A stretch of DNA of 64,000 nucleotides from an uncultured Duncaniella sp. (GCA_910586305.1 CAJUGS010000003.1:1-64000), one strand, 5' to 3'; counted from the first letter of the stretch, positions 41,872 through 51,651 are shown. Made by a program: numbers and translations. The notes: generated by a model not told the origin, from the letters alone.

Positions 41872-43070
41872 TTGCATAGCGGGATTTCAATTGTGAAAGT
41901 TGTACCTCTGTCAATTTCCGAGTTTTTTACATAGATGCGACCGCCGTGGTACTCTTCGATGATGCGCTTGGCAAGCGTAAGCCCAAGGCCCCATCCTCGT
42001 TTTTTTGTGGTGTAGCCGGGGCTGAATATGTTTTTCTGATTCTTGCGAGATATGCCTTTACCTGTATCGGTTATATCAATCTCGGCGTGATCTGTTTCGC
42101 GGCAGGTCTTGACTACTATAGAGCCGTCTCCTTCCATTGCATCCACAGCGTTCTTGATAAGATTCTCCATCACCCATTCAGTGAGTGGTGCGGAAAGGCG
42201 TACTTCGAGTGGCTGTGGACAGCAATCTACTGTGAGACTGATGCGAGGGGATATCCGTGTGCTCATATAGTCTGTGGAGCGTCTTATTACAGTGTTGAGA
42301 TCCTCAACCTCCATTGATGGAATCGAGCCGATTTTGGAAAACCGGGAGGCTATGGTGGATAGACGTCGGACATCCTTGTCCATCTCCTTGACAATGTCTT
42401 TGTCAACACCCATTCCTTCAAGAAGTTCCATCCACGCCATCAGAGATGAGATAGGAGTCCCAAGTTGGTGTGCTGTCTCTTTGGATAATCCGACCCATAC
42501 CTTGTTCTGCTCGGCCTGTTTTGTGGAAGAAACGGCATAGTAGACTATCAGTATGAAGGCGAGTAATACAAGAATCTGAATGTAGGGATAGAGATTAAGT
42601 GATTTCAACAGGCGAGAGTCTTCGTAGTATAAATATTGTTTGCCCTCGGTCTGAATGTCTATCTCGATACAGTTTGGTGTCTCGCGCAGTGTCTCGAGTT
42701 TTTTTTGCAAAAAAGTTTTGTTTGACTCCGACAGTTCGAACGGAGCGAGAGAGTCTATTTCTTCCGGAAGCCTGAAGTTGCGATGCATCAGTATGTTGCC
42801 ATCGGCATCGGTTAGCAAAACAGGGATGTTGGTGTTGTCCTCAATTATGGATAGGAGAAAGTTCATCAGAGCCGGGTCGGTGTCTTCGTCGACAGATGTG
42901 TCCACAATCTCTCGTGTTGCGTCGGCCCATATCTGCATACGTGACCGTTCTTGTGCCGATAGGTCTCGGACAAGGGAGTCGGAGTAGAATAGAAACAAAG
43001 CGACTACGACGATCGACATCACCAGAAATCCGATGATGCCGTATCGTCGTATGTCGTAGATATTGCTCAA
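41868..43070 (-). CDS. Orphan membrane sensor histidine kinase
   Basis: 400 residues. Membrane helices near 10-29 and 163-181 flank a periplasmic sensor region of about 130 residues. The H-box SKETAHQLGTPISSL places the phosphorylated His at 201. The N-box is ENLIKNAVDAM, then DTGKGIS and GWGLGLTLAKRI for ATP binding. No HAMP domain is evident and no response regulator lies nearby, so its partner must be elsewhere. It sits 10 bases after the fumarase gene and overlaps prmC. Confidence 0.92.
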   Translation of the reverse strand: MSNIYDIRRYGIIGFLVMSIVVVALFLFYSDSLVRDLSAQERSRMQIWADATREIVDTSVDEDTDPALMNFLLSIIEDNTNIPVLLTDADGNILMHRNFRLPEEIDSLAPFELSESNKTFLQKKLETLRETPNCIEIDIQTEGKQYLYYEDSRLLKSLNLYPYIQILVLLAFILIVYYAVSSTKQAEQNKVWVGLSKETAHQLGTPISSLMAWMELLEGMGVDKDIVKEMDKDVRRLSTIASRFSKIGSIPSMEVEDLNTVIRRSTDYMSTRISPRISLTVDCCPQPLEVRLSAPLTEWVMENLIKNAVDAMEGDGSIVVKTCRETDHAEIDITDTGKGISRKNQKNIFSPGYTTKKRGWGLGLTLAKRIIEEYHGGRIYVKNSEIDRGTTFTIEIPLCK

Positions 43071-43080
43071 TACGCAATTA

Positions 43081-44730
43081 TTATTTTGTCAGACCGCAGC
43101 CCTTGCACATTTCGGATATCTGTGTGAAGAAGTCGTTGCCTTTGTCATCAACAAGGATGAATGCAGGGAAATCTTCAACTTCGATTTTCCAAATGGCCTC
43201 CATGCCCAGTTCGGGGTATTCAAGAAGTTCGACTTTCTTGATGGAGTTCTGGGCAAGAATAGCGGCTGGGCCACCAATAGAGCCGAGGTAGAATCCGCCA
43301 TGTTTGTGGCAGGCATCGGTGACCTGTTTGCTGCGATTGCCTTTGGCGATCATCACCATTGAACCTCCGGCAGCCTGGAACTGGTCAACGTATGAGTCCA
43401 TTCGGCCTGCTGTGGTCGGTCCGAACGAGCCTGACGGCATTCCTTCGGGAGTCTTGGCTGGGCCGGCATAGTAAATAGGATGGTCTTTGAGGTATTGTGG
43501 CATTGGTTCGCCCTTGTCGAGACGCTCTTTGATCTTGGCGTGAGCTATGTCGCGGCCAACGATGATGGTGCCATTGAGTGAGAGGCGAGTGGCAACAGGA
43601 TATTTTGTGAGTTCGGCGAGAATCTCTGACATGGGGCGGTTGAGGTCGATCTTTACAGCGTTACCTTCGCCTTGGTTGCGATATTCCTCGGGGATAAGTT
43701 CACCGGGATTGGTGTCAAGCTTTTCAACCCAAAGGCCTTCGCGATTGATTTTGGCCTTTATGTTGCGGTCGGCCGAGCAAGACACACCGATACCAACAGG
43801 GCATGAAGCTCCGTGGCGTGGCATACGGATGACGCGTATGTCGTGGGCGAAGTATTTTCCTCCGAACTGTGCACCGAGGCCAAGATTTTCGGCCTCTTTT
43901 TTGAGCTGTTTTTCGAGTTCGCGGTCGCGGAACGCATGACCGAGCTCGTTGCCATGGTCGGGAAGTGCATCATAGTATTTCACAGAGGCTTTCTTCACCA
44001 CCTCAAGGTTTTTCTCTGCAGAGGTGCCTCCAACGACAATTGCTATGTGGTAGGGGGGGCAGGCTGCAGTTCCGAGGCTCTTCATCTTCTCAACGAGGAA
44101 GGGTATGAGTGTCTTGGGGTTGAGGATGGCTTTTGTCTCTTGATAGAGATAGGTCTTGTTGGCCGATCCGCCACCTTTGGCTACGAACAGGAACTTGTAT
44201 TCATCGCCTTCTGTAGCATGAATATCAATCTGTGCAGGGAGATTGCATCCTGTGTTTACCTCATCATACATTGTGAGGGGTGCGTTCTGTGAGTAACGGA
44301 GGTTGTCAGTGGTATAGGTGAGGTATACACCTTCGGATATGCGCTCCTCGTCATTGCATCCGGTGAAGACGTTCTGCCCTTTTTCTCCATGGCAGATGGC
44401 TGTTCCGGTGTCCTGGCAGAATGGAAGCTGTCCCTTGGCTGAGACTTCGGCGTTGCGGAGCATGGTGAGGGCAACAAACTTGTCGTTCTCAGAAGCTTCA
44501 GGGTCGGAGAGAATGCTTGCGACCATGGCGTTGTGCTCGCGACGGAGGAAGAATGCGTTGTCATGGGTACAAGCGCGAGCAAGAACAGTGAGTGCCTGAG
44601 GATCAATCACGAGAAATTCGTGGCCACCCCAGTTCTCAACTTTGACGTAGTCGGAAGTGAGCTTGTAGTACTCTGTCGTGTCAGGTCCCAGGGGGAACAT
44701 TTCCTGATACTTAAATGGTTTTGTCGCCAT
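43081..44730 (-). CDS. fumB: Fumarate hydratase, class I (iron-sulfur)
   Basis: 549 residues, single chain with fused alpha and beta parts. Cluster Cys candidates lie in LPFCQDTGTAI and CNDEERIS near residues 100-125 and in ISCSADRN; the C-terminal beta part has GPTTAGRMDSYV. It interconverts fumarate and malate and is oxygen-sensitive through its 4Fe-4S cluster. In anaerobes it feeds the reductive branch to succinate. Class I type A/B is certain; fumA or fumB naming is arbitrary. It may head the operon that ends with the EptA-like gene. Confidence 0.94.
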   Translation of the reverse strand: MATKPFKYQEMFPLGPDTTEYYKLTSDYVKVENWGGHEFLVIDPQALTVLARACTHDNAFFLRREHNAMVASILSDPEASENDKFVALTMLRNAEVSAKGQLPFCQDTGTAICHGEKGQNVFTGCNDEERISEGVYLTYTTDNLRYSQNAPLTMYDEVNTGCNLPAQIDIHATEGDEYKFLFVAKGGGSANKTYLYQETKAILNPKTLIPFLVEKMKSLGTAACPPYHIAIVVGGTSAEKNLEVVKKASVKYYDALPDHGNELGHAFRDRELEKQLKKEAENLGLGAQFGGKYFAHDIRVIRMPRHGASCPVGIGVSCSADRNIKAKINREGLWVEKLDTNPGELIPEEYRNQGEGNAVKIDLNRPMSEILAELTKYPVATRLSLNGTIIVGRDIAHAKIKERLDKGEPMPQYLKDHPIYYAGPAKTPEGMPSGSFGPTTAGRMDSYVDQFQAAGGSMVMIAKGNRSKQVTDACHKHGGFYLGSIGGPAAILAQNSIKKVELLEYPELGMEAIWKIEVEDFPAFILVDDKGNDFFTQISEMCKGCGLTK

Positions 44731-44775
44731 AGCGGAACGTATTTTGTGTTAAGATGATTGAGTAGAATTGATTTA

Positions 44776-44805
44776 CAAAATTAATGAATTTTTCGGGAGG
44801 AACAA
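44776..44805 (-). promoter_or_regulatory. Promoter of the fumarase operon
   Basis: Minus strand TTG (44803-44805), 19 bases, TAATTTTG (44776-44783), 45 bases before the ATG. Confidence 0.7.
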
Positions 44806-44857
44806 TCTGTCGGACCCAAATATTCTACTTTGGGGACAATATCGTTCCTTAAAGTGC

Positions 44858-47311
44858 TCAATCGATGTTGACCACTGTAATTCCGGCACCGCCAAACCTC
44901 ACGTCTTCGTCGTGAAAGTTGGCCACTCCGTGTATGGTGGACAGATAGCTTCTGATGGCTTGTCGGAGAGCCCCGGTGCCTGTGCCGTGAAGGATTCTTA
45001 CGCGGGCTGTGTTGAAGCGTATGGCATCGTCAATGAAGTATGTGACAGCCTGGATGGCTTCGTCGGCCCTCATGCCACGCACGTCAATCTCCTGTTTGAA
45101 ATTAAGCTGTCGTTGATAGTCTGAGTCTATAGTCGACATACTTATGCCGGATTTTTTTTCCTCTTTGGGCTTTGCGTCTGTGGCTGTAAGGCGGGAGATG
45201 CTGACATTGGTCTTAAGATTGCCGAAGATGACTATGGCATTTTTGCCATTGACTTCGAGCACAGTGCCGACAGTGCCTTGTCCGTCAAGGCGGACGTTAG
45301 CTCCAGGGGTAATTTCTCTGTCCTTGGGATGGATTGGTTTCTCCTTGGTTTTCTTCTTTTTCGGAGCTCGGGCAAGGAGTGAGTGGTCTTTGGCTTTTTC
45401 AGCAGATTGCTTTTCGAGAAGTGAGCGTTCTTCACGAAGACGCCGTCTGGCTTCAAGAGTGGCTTCGCGCTCGGCATTTGCTGTCTTGATTTCTGCAATG
45501 GTACGTTCAATTGCAGCATTTGACGAGTCGATTATTCGTTTTGCCTCGGCTTTTGCCTCTTCCAGGATTTCGCGTCGTTTTGTACGGAGTTTGTCGGCGT
45601 CCTCGGCATATTTGGAGATGCTTTCTTCGAGGTGCTTTTCTTTCTTGCGTATTTCAGCGCGTTTGTTTTCCCAATATCGTTTGTCACGGGTGATATCGAG
45701 AAGGTATTTGTCGAGATTTACATAGTCGCTGCCCACAATCTGCTCGGCAGCGTCAATGATTTCCTTTGGCAAACCTGTTTTGCGAGCAATTTCCACCGCG
45801 AACGAACTTCCGGGATTACCGATTGATAACCGGAACAGTGGCTGCATCAGATGGCGGTCGTAAAGCATTGAGCCGTTTACCAGACCGGGGGCGTCGTCGG
45901 CAAAGAGTTTCAAGTTCTGGTAGTGTGTGGTGACTATGCCCCACATCCCCTGTCGGTTCATCTCGGCAAGGATTGACTGTGCAAGCGCTCCTCCAATCTG
46001 CGGCTCGGTGCCCGAACCCATTTCGTCGATGAGGAAAAGAGAACCTTTGCGTCCTCTGGCAAGCATGAATTTCATGCTGCGAAGATGGCTGGAGTATGTG
46101 GAGAGGTCGTCCTCCAGTGACTGATCGTCGCCGATGTCAACGAACATATCTTTGAAAATTCCAAAGTGGGAGTTTTCGTAAACGGGAGGAAGCAGACCAC
46201 ACTGAGCCATATATTGCAGGGTGCCGACTGTTTTGAGGCAAACTGATTTACCACCGGCGTTAGGACCGGATATGACGAGTATGCGGTTGGCCGAGTCGAG
46301 AGTGATGTCGATAGGTACAATTTCGCGTCCCTGGCGTTCGAGAGACATTTTGAGTCCCGGATGACAGGCGTGGTACCATTCGAGTTCCTCGCGGTCGTGT
46401 AGTGTTGGCATTATTCCGCCTACGGCTCCTGCATATAGGGCCTTGGCATTTATGAAGTCGAGACGGTACACTATAGATGCGGCTTCAAGAAGCTGCGGAA
46501 TGTATGGTCGGATTGAGTCGGCGATCTCTGTGAGGATTCGGATTGTCTCACGGTGTTCCTCCATTTCAAGTTCGCGTGTGAGGTTGTTGGCCTCCACTAC
46601 TTCTGCTGGTTCGATGAAGACGGTCTTTCCGGATGCTGACTCGTCATGTACGATGCCCTGTATCTGTCTCTTGTGCATAGGGTGTACAGGGATGACGAGT
46701 CTGCCGTCGCGTACAGACGGAACGGTGTCAGAGTCGAGCAGTCCCTGGGCGATGGCCTTGGAGAGGACGTTGCGTAATATGGAGTTGACGCGTCCGGACA
46801 TACTCCTTAGCCGGCGACGGATGTCTGCGAGTGCCGGCGACGCGGTGTCCTTGACGGTTGCTGTGCTGTCGTCTATCGATCGGTCGATGGTTGAGGCAAG
46901 TGTCGGAGGAACAAGCTCTAACGGGCTGCTGATTGAGTCGAGAGTCGGGTAGGGGGTGGTGCCGTTTTCGTTGCGGTTGCGATGGAAATATGAGGAGATG
47001 TCGTTGAAACATCCAAGCATTCGACGGACTTTGACAAGTTCGCGCACTTCCATAAATGTACCAGGAATTCTCACAAGAGAGAGGGAGGAGTCGATGTCGT
47101 TTAGTCCTGAAAACGGAATCGCTTCCTCGCTGTGATTGGCTGAGTACATTTCGGCTGTTTCTGAAAGGGCCGCTTTGACAGCGGTATAATCTGAGAGGAA
47201 TGACATCTCTTCGCAGAAAGATTTTGCTCCTGCGCAACGGCATCGGGCTGAAACTTGCTCGCGGACACCGTCAAAACCTATTTTGCTTTCAATCTTTTCG
47301 GGGAAAATCAT
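44858..47311 (-). CDS. mutS2: MutS2 endonuclease
   Basis: 817 residues from MIFPEKIESKIGF. The frame opens at 47326, but that ATG is upstream of the -7 element. MutS core and lever domains, then Walker A GPNAGGKS and Walker B LFLIDEMGSGTEP, a long Arg/Glu coiled-coil (about 540-680), a KOW-like segment and a C-terminal Smr nuclease domain (EIDVRGMRADEAIQAVTYF, ILHGTGTGALRQAI). MutS2 lacks the mismatch-binding domain and acts against recombination or on collided ribosomes. Confidence 0.95.
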   Translation of the reverse strand: MIFPEKIESKIGFDGVREQVSARCRCAGAKSFCEEMSFLSDYTAVKAALSETAEMYSANHSEEAIPFSGLNDIDSSLSLVRIPGTFMEVRELVKVRRMLGCFNDISSYFHRNRNENGTTPYPTLDSISSPLELVPPTLASTIDRSIDDSTATVKDTASPALADIRRRLRSMSGRVNSILRNVLSKAIAQGLLDSDTVPSVRDGRLVIPVHPMHKRQIQGIVHDESASGKTVFIEPAEVVEANNLTRELEMEEHRETIRILTEIADSIRPYIPQLLEAASIVYRLDFINAKALYAGAVGGIMPTLHDREELEWYHACHPGLKMSLERQGREIVPIDITLDSANRILVISGPNAGGKSVCLKTVGTLQYMAQCGLLPPVYENSHFGIFKDMFVDIGDDQSLEDDLSTYSSHLRSMKFMLARGRKGSLFLIDEMGSGTEPQIGGALAQSILAEMNRQGMWGIVTTHYQNLKLFADDAPGLVNGSMLYDRHLMQPLFRLSIGNPGSSFAVEIARKTGLPKEIIDAAEQIVGSDYVNLDKYLLDITRDKRYWENKRAEIRKKEKHLEESISKYAEDADKLRTKRREILEEAKAEAKRIIDSSNAAIERTIAEIKTANAEREATLEARRRLREERSLLEKQSAEKAKDHSLLARAPKKKKTKEKPIHPKDREITPGANVRLDGQGTVGTVLEVNGKNAIVIFGNLKTNVSISRLTATDAKPKEEKKSGISMSTIDSDYQRQLNFKQEIDVRGMRADEAIQAVTYFIDDAIRFNTARVRILHGTGTGALRQAIRSYLSTIHGVANFHDEDVRFGGAGITVVNID

Positions 47312-47315
47312 AGTG

Positions 47316-47345
47316 CAAAAGTACAAATATCTTACGAGATGGCAA
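47316..47345 (-). promoter_or_regulatory. Promoter of mutS2
   Basis: Minus strand TTG (47343-47345), 19 bases, TACTTTTG (47316-47323). Four bases separate it from the ATG at 47311, predicting a leaderless mRNA. Confidence 0.7.
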
Positions 47346-47362
47346 AGTGGGGGGAGACGCTC

Positions 47363-47989
47363 TCAGCGTCTGATGCTGTCGGAAAACAATGTGCGGTTGA
47401 GGAGCGAGCGTCCAAGGGTGATCTCATCGGTGTATTCAATCTCATTGCCTACCGACACACCACGCGCAAGCTGTGTGATTTTAAGGTCGGTATATGGGGC
47501 AAGGCGGCGATATATGTAGAAATTTGTGGTTTCTCCTTCCATGGTGGCGCTCAAGGCGAGAATTACCTCGTCGATGTCTCCGGTGGTCACTCGTTCTACA
47601 AGTGAATCGATTTCAAGCTGTTCCGGCCCGATTCCGTCCATTGGGGATATAATGCCTCCAAGCACGTGGTAGAGTCCGGAGTACTGTCCGGTGTTTTCGA
47701 AGCTCATGACATCTTTGACAGTCTCTACCACGCATACCGTGTGATGGTCGCGTCGTGAATCGGCGCATAGGGGACAGAGCTCTGTCTCGGAAATGTTGTG
47801 GCACTCGCGACAATATGTCACTCCGCGACGCATATTTATGATGGCTTCGCCAAGAGCAGTCGCAGTCGCTTGGTCAGAACGCAAGAGGTGTAGCGCAAGC
47901 CGCAGGGCAGTCTTGCGCCCGATGCCCGGGAGGCGTGAAAGTTCGGTTACGGCTCCTTCGAGAAGCCTGGATGCGAATTCTTGTTGCAT
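47363..47989 (-). CDS. recR: Recombination protein RecR
   Basis: 208 residues. Helix-hairpin-helix LSRLPGIGRKTALRLALHL, zinc finger CRECHNISETELCPLC, and Toprim domain (CVVETVKDVMSFE, ILALSATMEGETT). RecR loads RecA in the RecFOR pathway. It has its own promoter, divergent from that of panC. mutS2 follows after 51 bases, most of it occupied by the mutS2 promoter. Confidence 0.95.
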   Translation of the reverse strand: MQQEFASRLLEGAVTELSRLPGIGRKTALRLALHLLRSDQATATALGEAIINMRRGVTYCRECHNISETELCPLCADSRRDHHTVCVVETVKDVMSFENTGQYSGLYHVLGGIISPMDGIGPEQLEIDSLVERVTTGDIDEVILALSATMEGETTNFYIYRRLAPYTDLKITQLARGVSVGNEIEYTDEITLGRSLLNRTLFSDSIRR

Positions 47990-48013
47990 CTGGTCAGGGG
48001 TGTTTCTTTACAT

Positions 48014-48044
48014 CAAAATTACGCGAATTTCTCCACATGGCCAA
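48014..48044 (-). promoter_or_regulatory. Promoter of recR
   Basis: Minus strand TTG (48042-48044), 20 bases, TAATTTTG (48014-48021). Its -33 element is six bases from the -33 element of panC on the other strand. Confidence 0.75.
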
Positions 48045-48050
48045 ATAAAT

Positions 48051-48081
48051 TTGCTTTTGGTTTAGGAAATATGTAATTTTG
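48051..48081 (+). promoter_or_regulatory. Promoter of panC
   Basis: TTG (48051-48053), 20 bases, TAATTTTG (48074-48081). It excludes a TTG start at 48079 and fixes the panC start at 48106. Confidence 0.75.
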
Positions 48082-48105
48082 CACACTGAAAATTTTGACA
48101 GAAGA

Positions 48106-48975
48106 ATGAAAATTATTCGCACTGTTTCAGAGCTAAAGTCTGCCCTTGCCGAGGCCCGTAGCCACGGGACGGTGGGACTTGTACCTACAATGGGAGCGCT
48201 TCATGATGGGCATCTATCGCTTGTCGCTAAAGCTCGCGCTGCCAATGACACTGTTGTCGTCAGTGTCTTTGTCAATCCGACACAGTTCAACAATCCTGCT
48301 GACCTTGCCACTTATCCCCGCACTGAGGAAGCTGACTGCCGTCTGCTTGAGGGCGCGGGTGCTGATATAGCCTTTATCCCTACAGTGGATGAGATGTATC
48401 CACAAGAGGATACCCGAGTGTTCGACCTCGGTCCTGTGGCCGATGTGATGGAAGGGCCCATGCGCCCGGGCCATTTTAACGGGGTGGCCCAGGTAGTGAG
48501 CAAGCTTTTTGACTTTACACGTCCTACTCGCGCTTATTTCGGCGAAAAAGATTTCCAGCAGATAGCTGTGATACGCCGTATGGTGGAGCTTCAGGGCGGA
48601 TATGACGGTCTGGAGATTGTGTCCTGTCCTATCAAGCGTCACTCTGACGGTCTTGCCATGAGTTCGCGCAACGTCCGTCTGTCCTCCGAACAGCGTGAGG
48701 TGGCTCCGTGTATATCGCTCACCCTAAAGGCGAGTGTGAATATGGCTCGCGAGAGAAGTCTTGAGGAGACGCGCAGATGGGTGACGGATACTATCGACCG
48801 TTTCCCGTTCATGAAGGTAGAGTACTACGAGATAGTAGACGGCCTCACTATGCAGCCTGTGAAAAACTGGGAAGATACCGAGTATTGTGTAGGATGCATC
48901 ACAGCCTACTGTGGCGAGGTGCGCCTAATAGATAATATTACTTATTTCAACCACACAACATCTGACGCGAAATGA
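48106..48975 (+). CDS. panC: Pantothenate synthetase
   Basis: 289 residues from MKIIRTVSELKSAL. ATP motif VPTMGALHDGHLSL (HxGH), pantoate site TQFNNPADLATYPR, and YFGEKDFQQ with the KMSKS-like SSRNVRLS. It joins pantoate and beta-alanine. The next gene, panD, supplies beta-alanine and overlaps by ATGA, so both are made together. panB is not in the window. Confidence 0.96.
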   Translation: MKIIRTVSELKSALAEARSHGTVGLVPTMGALHDGHLSLVAKARAANDTVVVSVFVNPTQFNNPADLATYPRTEEADCRLLEGAGADIAFIPTVDEMYPQEDTRVFDLGPVADVMEGPMRPGHFNGVAQVVSKLFDFTRPTRAYFGEKDFQQIAVIRRMVELQGGYDGLEIVSCPIKRHSDGLAMSSRNVRLSSEQREVAPCISLTLKASVNMARERSLEETRRWVTDTIDRFPFMKVEYYEIVDGLTMQPVKNWEDTEYCVGCITAYCGEVRLIDNITYFNHTTSDAK

Positions 48976-49328
48976 TGCTCCAGATACTTAAATCAAAGAT
49001 TCACCGTGTGAGCGTCACCGAGGCGCGCCTTGACTATATCGGAAGTATCACCATAGATCGCGATCTGCTGGATGCAGCCGGGATATTTCCCGGAGAGAGG
49101 GTGTACATAGTCGACAACAACAATGGAGAGCGATTTGACACCTATGCCATTGAGGGACCTCGAGGCTCGGGTGTCATATGTCTTAACGGGGCTGCCGCCC
49201 GCAAAGTACAGGTGGGTGATGTCGTGATAATCATGGCCTATGCATTCATGACCTGTGAGGAAGCAGCCGGATTTACACCGAAAGTAATTTTCCCCGATAC
49301 CGCGACCAACAGACTGGTCATCGGTTAA
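48972..49328 (+). CDS. panD: Aspartate 1-decarboxylase
   Basis: 118 residues. Self-processing site Gly24-Ser25 lies in YIGSITIDRDLLDAAGI; cleavage there would yield the pyruvoyl group. NGAAARKVQVGDVVIIMAYA matches the family. It makes beta-alanine from aspartate for pantothenate. The ATG overlaps the panC stop; ffh follows after 33 bases. Confidence 0.96.
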   Translation: MMLQILKSKIHRVSVTEARLDYIGSITIDRDLLDAAGIFPGERVYIVDNNNGERFDTYAIEGPRGSGVICLNGAAARKVQVGDVVIIMAYAFMTCEEAAGFTPKVIFPDTATNRLVIG

Positions 49329-49361
49329 TCCCCCCACATATTATTATAATACCTACAACGA

Positions 49362-50696
49362 ATGTTTGAAAATCTAAGCGAAAGACTTGAGAGAAGCTTC
49401 AAGATACTGAAAGGTGAGGGTAAAATCACCGAGATCAACGTGGCGGAGACGCTCAAGGATGTGCGTCGCGCTCTTCTGGAGGCCGACGTCAACTATAAAG
49501 TGGCAAAACAGTTCACCGACGAGGTGAAGGCCAAGGCGATGGGCCAGAATGTGATAAACGCTCTGAAGCCCGGCGAGCTCATGGTCAAGATCGTACACGA
49601 TGAGCTTGCACGCTTGATGGGTGGAGATACTGCTACTGTCAACCTGTCCGGAAATCCTGCTGTAATCCTTATGTCGGGTTTGCAGGGTTCGGGTAAAACG
49701 ACTTTCTCTGGCAAGATAGCCCGTAAGTTCAAGAGTGAGCAGGGCAAGCGTCCCCTCCTCGTGGCTTGCGACGTGTACCGTCCGGCGGCTATTGATCAGC
49801 TTAAGGTTATTGCCGGGCAGATTGATGTTCCCGTGTATACTGAGGAGGGTAGTAAAAAACCTGTTGAAATTGCCGAGAATGCTATAAAATATGCAAAGCA
49901 GAATCATCATGACCTCGTGATTATCGACACTGCCGGACGTCTGGCTGTGGATGAGGAGATGATGCAGGAGATTGCGGCTATCAAGAAAGCTGTGAAGCCT
50001 CAGGAGATTCTCTTTGTGGTCGACTCCATGACCGGCCAGGATGCTGTGAATACAGCCAAGGAGTTTAACGAGCGTCTTGATTTTGACGGCGTTGTTCTCA
50101 CCAAGCTTGACGGTGACACCCGTGGCGGAGCCGCGCTTTCGATACGCACTGTGGTCAACAAGCCCATCAAATTTGTCGGAACTGGAGAGAAGCTTGATGC
50201 TGTCGATCTCTTCCATCCTTCCCGTATGGCTGACCGTATCCTCGGCATGGGTGATATCGTGTCGCTCGTTGAGAAGGCTCAGAATGCATATGACGAGAAA
50301 CAGGCTCGTGAGCTGCAGCGCAAGATAGCTAAAAACCAGTTCAACTTCAATGATTTCCTTCAGCAGATTCAGCAGATTCAGAAGATGGGTAATCTCAAAG
50401 AGCTTGCCTCGATGATTCCCGGCCTTGGAAAGGCTGTGAAGGATATCGATATAGACGACAATGCGTTTAAGGGCATTGAGGCCATTATCCAGTCGATGAC
50501 AGCCGAGGAGCGTCTGCATCCCGAGATACTCAACGGTTCTCGCCGTAAGAGAATAGCCCGCGGTTCGGGTTCGAACATCCAGGATGTCAACAGACTTATC
50601 AAGCAGTTTGAGGATGCGCGTAAGATGATGAAGGCGGTGACCGGTATCAAGAATCCCATGTCGCTTATGAGAGGCATGAGGGGAATGCGCAGATAA
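49362..50696 (+). CDS. ffh: Signal recognition particle protein Ffh
   Basis: 444 residues. N domain, then the GTPase domain with GLQGSGKTTFSGKIA, DTAGRL and TKLDGDTRGGAALSI, and a Met-rich M domain (from about 300) that binds SRP RNA and signal peptides. It ends MRGMRGMRR. It directs membrane and exported proteins to the translocon. It lies 33 bases after panD and 47 before folD, with no clear promoter of its own. Confidence 0.97.
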   Translation: MFENLSERLERSFKILKGEGKITEINVAETLKDVRRALLEADVNYKVAKQFTDEVKAKAMGQNVINALKPGELMVKIVHDELARLMGGDTATVNLSGNPAVILMSGLQGSGKTTFSGKIARKFKSEQGKRPLLVACDVYRPAAIDQLKVIAGQIDVPVYTEEGSKKPVEIAENAIKYAKQNHHDLVIIDTAGRLAVDEEMMQEIAAIKKAVKPQEILFVVDSMTGQDAVNTAKEFNERLDFDGVVLTKLDGDTRGGAALSIRTVVNKPIKFVGTGEKLDAVDLFHPSRMADRILGMGDIVSLVEKAQNAYDEKQARELQRKIAKNQFNFNDFLQQIQQIQKMGNLKELASMIPGLGKAVKDIDIDDNAFKGIEAIIQSMTAEERLHPEILNGSRRKRIARGSGSNIQDVNRLIKQFEDARKMMKAVTGIKNPMSLMRGMRGMRR

Positions 50697-50743
50697 AACA
50701 TACAGATATATCAATTATTTCCTATACAGACACACTTGTATCT

Positions 50744-51625
50744 ATGACACTTATAGACGGAAAAAAAGTAGCCGACGACATCAAGCGTGAAATTGCCGCT
50801 GAGGTTGCTGAAATGGTGGCTTCCGGTTTGCGCCGTCCCCATCTTGCAGCCATTCTCGTGGGGCATGACGGAGGCAGTGAGACCTATGTGGCCAACAAGG
50901 TAAAGGCCTGTGAGGCCTGTGGATTCACTTCGACTCTCATACGGTTTGAGGATGAGGTAAGTGAGGAAGAACTGCTCAAGACAATCGACAGGCTTAACAA
51001 TGACTCAGAAGTGGACGGTTTCATTGTCCAGCTTCCATTGCCCCGCCATATCTCAGAGCAGCGAGTGATTGAGGCTATCGACTACCGCAAGGATGTCGAC
51101 GGTTTCCATCCGGTCAATGTCGGAAGAATGTCTATAGGGCTTCCCTGTTTCGTGTCTGCTACCCCGTCGGGTATCATAGAGCTGCTTCGTCGCTACAATG
51201 TGGAGACAAAGGGTGCAAAGTGTGTTGTGCTTGGACGCAGCAATATCGTTGGTAAGCCGGTGGCTTCTCTGATGATGCAGAAAGCCAAGCCGGGCAATGC
51301 TACAGTGACTGTGCTCCACAGTGCGTCGAAGAATATTGAGGAGACCTGTCGTGAGGCCGATATTATTATAGCCGCTCTTGGTTCACCGGGATTCGTGACC
51401 GCTGATATGGTCAAGGATGGTGCCACTGTGATTGATGTTGGAACAACTCGCGTACCGGATGCTTTGCGTAAGAGCGGTTTCCGTCTTCGTGGTGACGTGG
51501 ATTTTGAAAATGTTGCCGAGAAATGCTCTTACATTACTCCTGTGCCGGGAGGCGTGGGTCCCATGACCATATGTTCGCTTATGCGTAACACTCTGCTTGC
51601 TGCCAAGAAGGAGGTATACAGCTAA
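50744..51625 (+). CDS. folD: Methylene-THF dehydrogenase/cyclohydrolase
   Basis: 293 residues. Catalytic Lys is in SETYVANKVKACEACGF, VDGFIVQLPLP follows, the NADP site is GRSNIVGKP, and it ends with PVPGGVGPMTICSLMRNTL. It interconverts methylene-, methenyl- and formyl-THF. Together with folA and thyA further on, the window holds three folate-cycle genes in two operons. A strong terminator follows. Confidence 0.97.
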   Translation: MTLIDGKKVADDIKREIAAEVAEMVASGLRRPHLAAILVGHDGGSETYVANKVKACEACGFTSTLIRFEDEVSEEELLKTIDRLNNDSEVDGFIVQLPLPRHISEQRVIEAIDYRKDVDGFHPVNVGRMSIGLPCFVSATPSGIIELLRRYNVETKGAKCVVLGRSNIVGKPVASLMMQKAKPGNATVTVLHSASKNIEETCREADIIIAALGSPGFVTADMVKDGATVIDVGTTRVPDALRKSGFRLRGDVDFENVAEKCSYITPVPGGVGPMTICSLMRNTLLAAKKEVYS

Positions 51626-51651
51626 GCATTCATCGGAACCGATACAGAATC

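Noticed and set aside
48079..48105. TTG start adding nine residues to PanC
   Set aside because: The TTG is part of the -7 element TAATTTTG, so it would not be in the transcript.
49374..50714. Minus-strand 446-codon frame opposite ffh
   Set aside because: It mirrors the codon pattern of ffh and has no family motif.
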